The position numbers and the translations under genes were made by a program. A stretch of DNA of 64,000 nucleotides, from contig NC_083606.1 of the NCBI RefSeq assembly GCF_029168945.1, positions 12,798,041-12,862,040 on the forward strand, in the 5' to 3' direction. Source of the DNA: Cannabis sativa. Lineage: Eukaryota; Streptophyta; Magnoliopsida; Rosales; Cannabaceae. A model generated the notes under the pieces. That model saw only the letters and a program-made list of their open reading frames with translations, made no database searches and was not told the origin of the DNA. Of this stretch, positions 52,847 to 64,000 are shown piece after piece; positions within the stretch are counted from its first letter, which is position 1; each line of letters opens with the position of its first letter.

Positions 52847-53601
52847 TAGGGCTGCACATGAGTTGGGTTGGGCGGTTTTTTTATTTGGCGGTTTTTAAAA
52901 TCACAACCCATACCTGCCCAATAAAAGTTTGGGTTGGGCCGTTTTTCAGGGGGCAGTTTTATACGGTTTTTTGGGCGGTTTGGGTTGCTTAAAAATCAAA
53001 ACTTCCTAAGTATATTGTCACAAGAAAAAAAATATTTAACTAAAAATTTATACCTGTTAATAACAATGCATAAAAGTCCTTAAAAAATTCATATCAATCT
53101 CTATAAACTCCATAACAAGGCATAATAATAATCCATGAAAATTTCGTAACAATTCTTATAAAGTCCATACTACTCCATAACAATCTAGAAAAAGTCCTTA
53201 AAAAGTCCATACAAGTTCATAACAATCCAAAAAAAAAGTCCATAATTTAAGTCTATAACACAATCTAAGTTCATAATAATTCATAAAGTCTCCATAATTA
53301 AAATAAAAGTGACTTCAAAAGTTGGCTCCAAATGAAATGCAACTTTGCAAAATAATACAAAATTTTAATTACCATATAAATAAAAACTTGATATTGATTA
53401 AATTACAATACATAATTATAATAACCAACCTTAATCTCTAATGAAACTATTTCAAACTTGCAACAATGCTATATATCATTTAGGATGCTCGCTAGGACTA
53501 GTAATAATATCTGCAAATAAATGAAATATATATATCATAACAAGATAATTTTTTTTAGCGTAACAGTAATAATAAAATTTATGGATAAGGAGTTTCCAGG
53601 A

Positions 53602-55646
53602 TCAAATAATACTATTTTCAAGTTGTTCAGAAGTATTTAGTAATTCTTCTTCATCCATGTATTCCTTGACAATAATTGGTTGGTTGCTTTCACTATACCA
53701 ATTCTTCAAACATATTAGACCCTCCACTGTCTTTGGTAGTAATGAGCTTCGAAATGGATCAAGAATACGCCCCCCAATTGAAAATGCAGACTCTGATGGC
53801 ACAGTGGTAACAGGAATGGCCAAAACATCTTGAGCAATCAAAGATAATACCGGAGACCTAATCGATTGTCCCCTCCACCACTTCAAGATATCAAAATGCT
53901 GACCCACAACAAAATCTTCAGTATCATCAGCCAAATATTTGCCAATCTCATTTCTATTTCTTTCACCATCGTATTGTCGTTTTTTAGACATAAACTTGGA
54001 GACAAGTCCCCCAGGTTTAGTTGTATATCCTTCAACAGAAACTGATAAATTAGAACTTGTAGTTGAACTTGGGCCCACACCAAAGTGCATCTCATTGTAA
54101 AAATTAAACAGCTTGCACAAATTCTCTTCAATTTTCTTAATTAACTTTGACTGCAATGATATATCATAGAAAGTTTCATAACAGTCAACCACAAATTGTA
54201 ACTTGTACCTAGGATCAAGAATAGTAGCAATGATTAATGCACCATTAGCTGCCTTTGACTCTCCCCAATATTTATCAAATTTTCTCTTCATATTAGCAGC
54301 CATGGAGGATAGCATTCCATCTCTTGCCTTTGAAAAAGTTATCAACTCATTCTGAATTTCGCAGATCTCTTGAAAATACAAGTTAGAGGTCACATAACAA
54401 GACCCACTAAATTTCAAAGTGACTTCATAAAACGTTTTTAAAAACTTCACAAAGATCCTTGCATTTTCCCAATCATCTTCATTAGGTGGTCCTTCCTTAC
54501 TCTTTCCATTATCCTCCTCAGTGAAATAATACCTATAATTTTTGTCGGTCTTTATCCTGTCAAATGCCTTTTGGAACTTAAGAGCACACTCTAACATCAA
54601 ATAAGTAGAGTTCCATCTTGTAGGCACATCTAAACACAATAGCCCCTTACACTCAATATCTTCAGCTTTGACACATTCTTTAAATGCCAACAACCTTGAT
54701 GGTGATGATCTTACATATTTCACAGCATTTCTTATGGCAGCAATTGACTCATTTTTCTCCTTTAGCCCATCAGTTACTATCAGATTGACAATATGTGTAC
54801 AACATCTTAAATGCAAGAACTCTCCATCCAAAATTATAGCATGCCTTTTGCTCTTGAATTTTCTCAAAACATACTGGATCACAGTGCTATTTGTACTAGC
54901 ATTATCAAGAAAATCTTATGAATCCCCCATTGACTAAGATAACTTTCAATCTCAGTCCCTATTGTCTCCCCTTTATGATCAGTGATTTGACAAAAGTTAA
55001 TGATCCTTTTTTGTAACTTCCAATCACTATCAATCCAATGTGCAGTGAGACACATATAGTTTATATTTTGGATAGAAGTCCATGTGTCAGTAGTAAGAGA
55101 AACCCTTAATTTTTTCAAAACACCTCTCATTACTTCTTTTTCATCCAAGTACAGTTGATAAATGTCTCTAGCAATTGTCATACGGGATATAGTTCCAAGT
55201 CTCGGTTCTAACTGACGAATCAATTGCCTAAACCCTTCACTCTCCACATGCCTAAAAGGCAACTCCTCCAACAAAATGTATTTTGCAATAGACTGCCTAC
55301 ACTTTTGTTTATCAAATTGCACTGCAATCAAGTTCGCAGTAACACCACCCTCTCCCTCTTTCTTAGGTTCGAAACACAAGGTCTTTTGTTTGTTCACCTT
55401 ATTAGGATTCTTTGGACACAACCGATTCAAGTGATTCCATAAAGTACTAGTTTCACAATTTTTAGAGTGAGCAGCATAATCCTTCCCACAAAATTAACAT
55501 GCTGCCCTAGGATCCACAAGATTACCACCCACAATTCTAGTAAAAAACTGCCAAATATCTAACTTCCCCTTAGGCTTCTTATTTTTCTCATTCCCCATTT
55601 CCTCTTTATCATTTTCCCCTTCCTCTTCCACTTCAATATTAGGCAT
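53602..55646 (-). pseudogene. hAT transposase (RICESLEEPER-like, BED finger), disrupted
   Basis: The minus-strand frame begins at ATG 55646 (MPNIEVEEEGEND), an acidic leader. Next is a BED zinc finger (IWQFF...AAC-x-FCGK...TLWNHLNR). In it the codon between the first Cys and Phe is TAA (55494-55496). The central part is followed by a frameshift near 54905-54915, where WGIHKIF should lead to DNASTNSTVIQYV; the second frame then resumes. The later part has the DUF4413-like region (SMAANMKRKFDKYW, LDPRYKL) and the hAT dimerisation domain (PSESAFSIGGRILD, LICLKNWY), ending at TGA/TAA near 53602. The family normally excises and reinserts DNA; this copy would need restored frame to act. The start choice is tentative because a 5' exon could exist. 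Confidence 0.85.
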
Positions 55647-56179
55647 ATCATTATCTTCTATATAACCACATCTTGTATTTTTATATTAATATCCATAACT
55701 CCACCTAAATAACTAAATTAATTTTAGACTATGACAAAATAAATTTCATACACAAAAATAATCAAAACAAACAAGATCAAAAATAAAAAATAAAAACAAA
55801 AATATTAAGAACTAAATTTTATATAAATTAATTAGACCATCTAATCTACAATCAAAACAAATATAGACAAAAGATAGAGTGCTTTAAAGAACAACCAAGC
55901 CATCTAATCCATTTATATAATATAATCAACATATGAAGCATAAATTCAAAAAATTCAGTTATTCAAAAATCTATTTTTATTTATATTTAAGTTTACACTT
56001 AAACATATAAAGCAGTTATTTCACCATAAACCCAAAGCTTTGGATTAGATGATTATATTTTCATATTAAACATATTAAACTGAAATTTTTGATGCTATAA
56101 TTTTCATATTAAACATATTTTATTCTGTACAAATAAAAAAAAATAAATAATATATATAAATAATACCATACCTGAGGAG

Positions 56180-56480
56180 TGAGGAGATCGGCAGCTGTGG
56201 AGTTGGACTGTGGACAGTGTCGACGGTCGCTATGGCTGGATGAAGGTCCGACGAAGTGGTCGGGCACTGTGGACCGGCGCTGTGGCTTCGTTGTTCAGGC
56301 TGGATGAAGGTCCGACGCTCTCTATGACCGTCTACGCTGGCTGGAAGTGGAGAAGGGAGTCGAGTGGGTTGAGTCGTTTATGGGATGAGGCTGGGCGACG
56401 ACTGTTGACGATGGGAGAAGAGAAGAAGGGGACGCGTAGAGAAGAAGGGGGACGACGATTGGAGCGGTTGTGCATCAGAT
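56180..56480. other. GC-rich block in the hAT element, upstream of the transposase
   Basis: A local GC-rich stretch within AT-rich DNA, on the 5' side of the transposase. It includes two direct copies of gctggatgaaggtccgacg (about 56236 and 56308). It could be the transposase promoter or leader. The 90-codon plus-strand frame here has no recognisable domain and I do not call it a gene. Confidence 0.4.
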
Positions 56481-57119
56481 AATTAGTTTTAGGGTTTTTT
56501 TTTTTTTTGTTTTAGTTTTAGGCAGCCTTTAGGTATAATTTTTTTTTTAAAAAAAATAATAATAAATAACGGGTACGGGTTGGACCCGCCCCTTTTAGGC
56601 TAACCCGTACCCGCCCGCCAAACAGCGGGTTAAAACTCAACCCAACCCAATTTTTACGGGTTTTTAATGGGCGGTTTCCATGCAAGCGGATTTTAATGGG
56701 TTAGGCGGTTCCCACGGTTTAGCGGTTTTTATGTTTCGGCTTACTTATTACTATAATTTCTCTTCTCTTTTCAATGTAATATTCAGATTTAAGTTTTATT
56801 CTTGTTAATAGAAGAATAATAAAGTATAAATATGGAGAGAGATGAGAATTTTTTATAAAAAGTTATTAAGTAAAAAAATCTGAAAAAAAAAGTTGTGTAA
56901 ATTAAGTAAAAATAATATTATTTATTAAAAATAAAATAAAATAATAATTATTAAAATATTAGGGAGATATGTTAGCATGTACTAAACTCTATCTTTACTA
57001 TCATATTCTCCAACCTCTTATCACCGTTGGATCAATAATCAAGGTACAATAAAATGTCACTACCCATAAGGACAAAACAAGTGTCTCTATCATAGAAGTG
57101 TCCTATGTATATATATTAA

Positions 57120-58035
57120 AATGAAAGTAAATAGATAAAAAAAAATATTTACCTCTCGAAGCCTATCAGGGTATTCTTGAGTTTTTTCGTATGTTGTATT
57201 CACAAAACGATAATGACAAAAACTCACGCCTTCATCTTCCAAATCTTTCACCACACATAAGTTCTAGTATAGGCTAGTAGGATAATATTGTATATGAACT
57301 TCTTGTATTCTCAACACATGAGCAACAACAATCTTGTTGTAGTGATGGAGAGAAAAATATTTACTAATTAATCCTTTTCAGGCTTTTAGAAAAGTTACGT
57401 ACAAATTCTTTTGTTGAATTTAGTTTATGTGGTATATTAAATAAATCCAATAAAATTTTTTATTTAATTATTCAAAATCATTTATTATATAATATTTGAT
57501 TATTTGAATAAATAATATAATCAAATTTTGCTAAAGATATTAATATTCTATAACTAATTTAAGAAATCTCTCAACCACTTGAAAGAATATCTCAACTACT
57601 TTTGTAAATTCAAATACTTATCTTTTGAATTAATTAATTAATTAATCAATCCAAAGACAAAACCAGTGGAGACATCCTACAATAGTGGCCCATGCACTGT
57701 GTCTGGACACAGTGCATGTGGTGACTCTCTTGTCTTGGTTAAGACAAGAGATGTGTCTTTTATCCTGAAAACTTTTGTCTTTTCTCAATTTAATTAATTT
57801 GAAAAATAAATAATTACTATTTTGACAATTCAAAATAATTTTTTTTTCCGAACTTTCATATCAAATTTTATCCCTCCTCTTGACAGTGTTTCAAGGTGGC
57901 GATCTAGGAACCATGGACCTATAGCTTTAAGCTCCAATAAACTAGATTATTTATTGAATCTCATCAACTAAATAATTATATTTATTAATTTTATGATTAC
58001 TCCACTATAAATATGTAATTTAACTATTAGTAAAT
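57120..58035 (-). repeat. Older copia-type LTR relic, left part
   Basis: Contains 'gatctaggaaccatggacct' and 'aagctccaataaactagatt' in the same order and strand as 'ggaccatgggtctatataac' in LTR1, so it is a diverged LTR in minus orientation. The left boundary is uncertain. It is interrupted by the solo LTR at 58036 and resumes at 59938. Confidence 0.45.
57691..57750. other. Two adjacent perfect hairpins
   Basis: First: catgcactgtgtc, 2-base loop, gacacagtgcatg (57691-57718), 13-bp stem. Second: ctcttgtctt, loop ggtt, aagacaagag (57727-57750), 10-bp stem. They lie nine bases apart inside the older LTR relic. Function unknown. Confidence 0.85.
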
Positions 58036-59942
58036 TGTTGGGTTTTATGCCCTAAATAAAACTCCATTTCAATGTAATCCAGTTTATTCAACATCAATAA
58101 AGAAACAGAAGTATTTTTCATTCATTTGTATGTTTTGGTTCACCTTATCAATTGCTTGTAAATTTGATTTATAAATTCATCTGAAACCCTTTTCACATAC
58201 TTGATCCTATTTATTGTGTTGTCAACACTTTGGAAAGTAAACATGATTATGTGAATAAAGTTCCTAGATTTATCAGATACAGGGTTTTACTGATATGATA
58301 ATCTACAACAGAGTTTACTTGCATTTGGAGAAATGCTATGTTCTTTCCAGAGCATTGGTTAAAGTAAAGCTCAGGTTGGATGCATGGAGTATGCATCGGA
58401 AGTGACCGATATTGAACTTTGACTTAGATTTATTAAACTTACCGTAATATCTATTCAAGTCAATATTTCCTAGTTGATCCTAGATCAAATGATCTTAATC
58501 CTGTTATGATTAGGCTCAATCTCAAGAGGCTATTCGTGTTCTTTGATTTGTTAGTTAAGCCTACTTTTAGGTCAGGGTGATACGTACATTTTGGGAACAC
58601 GATAGTGCAATTGAGTGGGAGCGCTAACATAAACATAGAATCTATAGCTTCTATCTGGCGAATAGTAAGTAAAGGATGATCTCCTTCGAGCTTGACCAAA
58701 CGAAAATAAATGGTGGAGTTTTCACATAAGCTGAAATATCATTTATACGGGGTTAAGTGTTTTAAGGATAAAATACATTGTAGGGTGTCACGGTAATCTA
58801 ATCTCTTTACAGTGTAGATCATTCATATAGAGGATCATTGATCAAATTAGGATTATAATAATGGATAACTAATGATGTGTCTATATGGTGGAACATGTAG
58901 AGCATTCTATATACTGAGAGTGCAATTCTAAGTTCTATGCGTGGATTCAACGAAGAATTAATAAGTCAGTGAATTTAGGTTATAAATTCTTGATCTACTT
59001 ATTGGAAGCTCGGTTATATAGACCCATGGTCCCCCCCCACTAGTTGAGATAATATTGCTTGTAAGACTCATATAATTGGTTTTGATTAATCAATTATAAT
59101 TCTCAAATTAGACTATGTCTATTTGTGAATTTTTCACTAAGTAAGGGCGAAATTGTAAAGAAAGAGTTTTTAGGGGCATATTTGTTAATTATGATACTTT
59201 GTATGGTTCAATTAATAAATATGATAAATGACAATATTATTTAATAATTATTTATAGTTATTAAATAGTTAGAATTGGCATTTAAATGGTTGAATTTGAA
59301 AATTGGCGTTTTTGAGAAAATGAGATGTAGAAATGATAAAACTACAAAATTGCAAAAAGTGAGGCCCAAATCCATATTGCCTAGGGCCGGCCACTTTTAT
59401 AGGGTTTTTCATATGATATTTTCATTATTTTAATGCCAAATAATTCAAACCTAACCCTAGTGGAATGCTATAAATAGATAGTGAAGGCTTCAGGAAATTT
59501 ACACTTAACTTTCACACTTTTCCTTCAGAGAAAAACCTGAGCCTTCTCTTTCTAAACCCTAGCTGCCACTTCTTCTCTTTCTTCTTCCTTTATAATTTCG
59601 AACCACTTAGTGATTAGAGTAGTGCCCACACACAGCAAGTGATACCTCAATCATAGTGAGGAAGATCGTGAAGAAAGACATTCAACAAGAAGGAGTTTCA
59701 GCACTAAGGAAGGAGAGAAAGAGATCCAGGTTCAGATATTGATAATGCTCTGCTACAGAAAGGAATCAAGGGCTAGATATTTGAACGGAAGGAGTCATTA
59801 TATTCCGCTGCACCCAATGTAAGGTTTCCTAAACTTTATATGTGTTTATTTCATAATCGTTTTAGAAGTTCATATTTAGGGTGTTAATCAACATACTTGT
59901 GAGTAGATCTAAGATCCTAGTAAAATAATTTCCAACATAAAT
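58031..59942 (+). mobile_element. Solo copia-type LTR with TSD
   Basis: A single LTR (58036-59937, 1902 bp) with TGTTGGG...CCAACA ends in plus orientation and a perfect TSD taaat (58031-58035, 59938-59942). It is homologous to LTR1 and LTR2 over its full length but visibly diverged. No internal region accompanies it, so it arose by LTR-LTR recombination, the usual route to solo LTRs. The 79-codon minus-strand frame at 58460-58699 is also found in LTR1 and is not a gene. Confidence 0.92.
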
Positions 59943-60811
59943 GTATAATTATATTTACTGAGTTTCACTACAGTATCTATTAATATAATTAATTCCAGTG
60001 ATTAGCCTTCTTTGTGTTAGTTCGTAATTTTTTTTTATCAAATTATTGTTTTACCATTCTAATTACTTCTTTATCCTTTAGTACTATTAATTCACTAGTG
60101 AAAGTATAATTTAGATCCAATCTAAATTTACGCGTAAATTTTCAATTCCAAAAGTAACACATAAAGGGAACCAACATTCGATCCGTTAGAAATGTCAAGA
60201 TTCCATAATTATAGATCATGTTTCTAACCATCCACATTATTAGATTCCCAATACAGAAGTTGTAAGAATCATCGTTTCTGAAAACTTTAACGAGTGAATC
60301 AAAGAAACTAATAACATGAACATGAGTTCATGACTACTCAGGATTTAGACCAATCTACCATTGATCATCATTATGATATGAATTAGGTCCTTATAGTAAA
60401 CGACATATTTGATAAAGATAGCTTAATTACATATCGGTCTTTGACTTTGTCATATATAATCTCTATTATATACAACACCTTCACTTAGATATCATGTTAC
60501 ATCAGTAATCTGAATTGAGATTACTTGCCCCGAATAACGGGCATCAATGAACCGCACTAGCAACCATTGATTAAAGATTCCTAAGCTTTAATATGTTGCT
60601 GACTGTTTTATTCATGGCTAAGTGATCTTAATTTTCCGTACAGTACAAATCACAACCTCATGTATGAATAAGAAATTTTCTAATATTTATATATAAATTA
60701 TTCAATATTAAATATTCATAACTTAATATTCATGCATATATCAAAATTTTCAACTCTTATTCGTAATCAAAAATATCTTTACAGTCATTTTAGGACATAA
60801 ACCCTAACATA
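59938..60811 (-). repeat. Older copia-type LTR relic, right part
   Basis: Ends with 'ggacataaaccctaaca' at 60811, the complement of a TGTTAGGGTTTATGTCC LTR start in minus orientation. Between 60250 and 60800 it keeps typical non-coding LTR sequence. No purine tract follows the end, so this may itself have been a solo LTR before the 58036 insertion split it. Confidence 0.5.
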
Positions 60812-61249
60812 CATGTGGTCCCAAAAGCATAAAACACACCCTGACTTGTACCGAAGGAATTAACACTACAATTGGATAGTAAAGGTAGTGGTGGTCAGGT
60901 GTCAGTTCGTACGGACACCTACGAATTATGTTTCCACTACCCTTTGTAGTCCACTACTTGCACAGGGCTTGTAGTGGCGTGGAGGCTCTTTTAGCTGGTC
61001 CCCCACACGTACATGGTACAAGACGTCCTTTGTGTTTCATCTTCATGGCTTGCGTCCTTAAGTTTGTCATGCTTAAAAGTGTGGAAATCTTGGTATATGT
61101 CCCTTGGTGAGTAGTTAATAGAAAGAGATGTGACTCTTCTTGATTCATCTGCTCTTGTTGTTACGTATTGAACAAGAACCTTTCTTCAATGAGGGTCTTC
61201 GTGTGATGGGACCTCTTGTGTGAGTGAGGCCCTCGTGAGGTTATGTTGT

Positions 61250-61500
61250 GCGAGACAAGGAGGCTCCCCACTGGAGCCTTGACGAGCAAGGTGGAGACCC
61301 TCTCGTTAGGGGTCGAATCGCAAGGCGAGGGACCCCCATGGTGACAAGGTAGAGACCCCTTTGCTGAGGGTCGAGTTGCGAGGAGAGGGGCCCCCAGTGC
61401 AAGTAAGGTAAGCACTCCGTCGTTGGGGGTCGGGTCGCAAGGAAGAGGCCCCCTCGTAAAGGGATGTGCGAGGGACCCCTCGTTGGGGGTTGTGACACGT
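61250..61500. repeat. GC-rich degenerate minisatellite
   Basis: About four loosely conserved units built on 'gggtcg..tcgcaagg', 'gagggaccccc' and 'gtaaggta..cac', spaced roughly 60-65 bases. Minus-strand frames across it (61161-61582) overlap each other in all phases and reflect the repeat, not genes. The flanking 60812-61249 is unrecognised and non-coding as far as I can see. Confidence 0.6.
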
Positions 61501-61599
61501 GGAGCGAGGAAAAGCTTTTTGCTGGGTCTCGGGATCTCCTCTTCGTCCCATCCAAACTAAATTTATAGGCAAGTTCTCTCATTTGCTCAACACATGTAA

Positions 61600-63283
61600 T
61601 CTAGGACCCTTGTTCGTATTAATTTGCCTTATTTATCGATAATTAGAACGCTAATTTCTCATATCAACACACTGTTATATATATATATATAATTAAAACT
61701 ATTTGAATGTCGAAAATATGAAGGAAGTGTATCAGTACATCCCTTTGGGGGGAGGTGCACCAAAGAATTTCCCAAAATTTTTTTAATAAAGAAAAATAAT
61801 TACTTTTGTTTTAATGAGTATTAACTTATTATTTTTTAATTTATTCATTCATTTATAAATGGAAGGGTAATTTTGGTCATATTTGAATTTTTTTTTACTT
61901 CAATTTTAGTTCTAAATTTTAATTTCATTTTTTTGAAAATTAAATTCTATAAATTTAGTGCTATTATACTAAAATATATGGTCTATACGAGTATAATTCT
62001 ATTTAAGAGGATTTCTCCCATTCTCCGTCCCCCTCCCTTTCTAATTTCGACATGTACTAAATCGTACCCTTAAACTTTTCAAGTCATAAAAAAAAGGTAA
62101 AAATCTATATAAAAAAACTCGTAAAAATATAAAAATAAAAAATTAATAATCCATAAAAATGTAAAAAGAATCTAATTTTAAGTGTACTATGTAAATTTCT
62201 TAAAATATAATGATTTAAAATGTTTCATGTAATTCTTTCAAATACTATTAATTTTTTATTTTTTCTTACATTAATATCATTATATTTAATATAAATAAAT
62301 TATTTGTATTTATTATAAAATAGTAAAAAAACTATACCGAAATAAACTATACTACTATATATAACAATGAAAGTTAAGATATAACAGTAGATAGTGGAGG
62401 GAGAATATTCTCCAACCAAACACAATTTGTGACCACCGAAAGAACATACTGTACTAAAGCAACAATGTAATTAATGTTGAAGAATTACTGCTAACCAAAA
62501 AATGTACCAATTATTATTTTTTTTATTTATTTTTTTTTTTTTTGAGAATAAAAATAAAAGATGAAAACCAGCTTGCAAAATGTATGCAGATAGCCAAAAT
62601 AGTTTTACCAGGAGCATTTTTCCTGAGAAGTATCTAACAAGAACATTTTATTAACCATAAATATCTACTGGCAATATGCCATCATCAACTAGTTTATACA
62701 GAGTTTTTGGCCAAGATGTTACTGTCCAAACCAAATAGCTAAAATAATATAAAAGAAATAGTGAAATTGGCTCTTGAATTTCATTGTTAAATCTTCATGT
62801 TTAATTGCACTTGTTTGGTTATAGTTTTAAATAACCGTTCTTAGTTATAGTATGCAAATTTAATGACCAGTTTCATTGTTAAATCCTCATGTTTAATTGC
62901 ACTTGTTTGTGTAAGTTGGATGTCACAAGAGGAGGTTGCCTTCGTTGGTATGATACTGTTGTGTGAAAAAAACATCACATAAAATAGTAAAGATTGCATA
63001 ACATATCATCTTCTATGGAATCCACAAGTTACTTACCAGTTAGAAATTTTTTTAACTTCTAATCTTCTAAACTTGTACTCTTATCAAAAGTACAAAAAAA
63101 AAAGTTATAAACAGCTTAATACATTCTATATCAACACTACTCAACACCTCTTCCAAAACTCACAATGGAATTCCAAAGCCAAGAAGATCTTAGCCCAACA
63201 AAAGGGTCAGCCTGCATAGACAAGCAGAGTTCCCTTTCCATACTAAGGTCTCTTCTCTAGATATTAGTATCATGGTGTAGACT
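61600..63283. other. AT-rich DNA and probable 3' flank of the RING gene
   Basis: No gene recognised. 62760-62910 contains a short imperfect direct repeat ('ttcattgttaaatcttcatg' and 'ttcattgttaaatcctcatg'). The last few hundred bases before 63284 should include the 3' UTR of the minus-strand RING gene. Confidence 0.4.
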
Positions 63284-63609
63284 TCAATAGTCTTCTTCTA
63301 CATGCAAATCCTGCGCTCTCCCATTGTCAACCCGAGATAGTGACCCTGTACATACTGGGCAAGGAGGGTCCCTTCTATCCTCGTAACTCGTTTTTGGTTC
63401 CAGACAATCTGCATGATAGAGATGACCACAAGCTAGAACCGCCACCAAGGAAAGTTGAACAGAAGATACAGAGATCCCTGGAAAATAAAGCTTCCGACTC
63501 AACGATTTCTGACAAATTACGCAGATTGTTTTTGTATGATCGGACAATATGAGATCTGACACACATGACCTAATTCTTTCTGGCTCAAAAAATGCTTTCT
63601 CCCTAAAAT
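63284..63609 (-). CDS. RING-H2 zinc finger protein, last exon only (gene continues past right edge)
   Basis: The minus-strand exon starts after a good acceptor (ttttcccacag, 63610 onward) and ends at TGA 63284-63286, giving about 108 residues. It holds a complete RING: CVIC, then after a long loop CGH..YH.DC, then CPVC, that is C-C-C-H-H-C-C-C with His at positions 4 and 5. Such domains bind an E2 and act in ubiquitin transfer; the substrate cannot be told from this part. The tail is short and acidic (LHVEEDY). Upstream, 63610-64000 looks like intron, and earlier exons lie outside the window. The ATG at 63643 is inside the intron and is not the start. Confidence 0.8.
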
Positions 63610-64000
63610 CTGTGGGAAAATGAAAAATTGAAACCAATGTCAATACAAATATAATTAATATTGAAGTTTCAATATTGTACTGGAATAACCGACACCCAAA
63701 TAGTAGTTCTAGTCAAAAAATTTCCACAAAAACTCATGCTTTTCATATCTAAAAATTCAACCGTTAAAGATTGTAAATAGGGGAAGTCATATTCACTAAC
63801 TAGCAAAAATAGTAGTTCTAATCTAAACACTTCAAAAACTCATGCATATCACATTCACATTTAAAAATTCAACCTTTTTAAAGATTGTACATAAGGGAAG
63901 TCATATTCACTAACTTGCAAAAAACTCATTCTTCTTCTCTCTCTCTAATTTAGAATTTTCAACCAAGAAGAAGACAGCACATGATATCATCCATACAAAT

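Larger units (their letters stand above)
52847..56743 (-). mobile_element. hAT DNA transposon, about 3.9 kb, with 8-bp TSD
   Basis: The candidate TSD cttattac lies at 52839-52846 and 56744-56751 (the shared word extends to 10 bases). The left end tagggctgcacat and the complement of the right end taagccgaaacat are imperfect terminal repeats (8 of 13). Both ends carry many subterminal 'gggcggttt', 'gggttggg' and 'acccgccc' motifs, as expected for hAT transposase binding. Inside, on the minus strand, is a RICESLEEPER-like transposase that is no longer intact. Confidence 0.75.

Noticed and set aside
56210..56482. 90-codon plus-strand frame in the GC-rich part of the hAT element
   Set aside because: Arg/Gly/Trp-rich chance frame over a GC-rich leader with an internal repeat; no domain.
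61161..61582. Three overlapping minus-strand frames with Pro/Ser/Arg-rich sequence
   Set aside because: They follow the minisatellite in different phases, have no domain and overlap each other.
63610..63643. RING protein start at 63643
   Set aside because: A clear acceptor (cccacag) lies at 63610-63616 and the upstream residues are intron translation.

Overview
The window is nuclear DNA from a flowering plant, most likely a dicot. It is AT-rich and repeat-laden, its genes have spliced exons with GT/AG borders, and its retroelements have tRNA-Met-type primer sites. The style of the LTR families would fit a Rosales genome such as the Cannabaceae, but that is only an impression; species cannot be fixed from the sequence alone. 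Two protein genes are supported. One is a complete eight-exon vacuolar H+-pyrophosphatase gene (15677-20064, minus strand, 766 codons). The other is the last exon of a RING-H2 gene that runs off the right edge (63284-63609, minus strand). Most of the rest is transposable elements in several layers.

Layout from left to right. 1-4402: AT-rich DNA with a possible LTR piece at the very start, a Helitron-like end near 1234 and a short dispersed repeat. 4408-13590: Ty3/gypsy chromovirus (Tekay-like) element A, minus strand, TSD tacaa, gag-pol broken in four places. 13953-14328: a MITE with a 9-bp TSD. 15677-20064: H+-PPase. 21945-22318: a second copy of the same MITE family. 25056-26729: a 1.7-kb element with long terminal inverted repeats and internal duplications. 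26833-27068: a small MITE. 27564-27939: the left half of a hAT-like MITE, cut by the next element. 27940-39384: a Ty1/copia-type structure in minus orientation arranged LTR, long non-coding internal region, LTR, truncated second internal region. 39619-40008: a PIF/Harbinger-like MITE. 41839-42560: an LTR fragment carrying an inverted duplication. 42624-51661: Tekay-like element B, plus strand, TSD caacc, with a gag-pol frame interrupted by one stop codon. 52847-56743: a hAT element with a decayed RICESLEEPER-like transposase. About 57120-60811: an older LTR relic split by a solo copia LTR (58036-59937, TSD taaat). 61250-61500: a GC-rich degenerate minisatellite. 63284-64000: the RING gene end.

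How the parts relate. The H+-PPase reads as an ordinary functional gene: every exon joins in phase and the catalytic aspartates fall at the residue numbers known from the mung bean enzyme. Elements A and B are close relatives in opposite orientation, so they form an inverted pair of about 9 kb around the H+-PPase. Comparing them identifies each other's lesions: all three nonsense mutations are C-to-T type changes at CG or CHG sites. The copia-type block at 27940-39384 is the most unusual architecture here. It shares one LTR between two element bodies, has little LTR divergence and yet has no long reading frame, which suggests a non-autonomous (LARD-like) family mobilised in trans and later rearranged. 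I found no system that I could call a new biochemical pathway; the novelty is structural.
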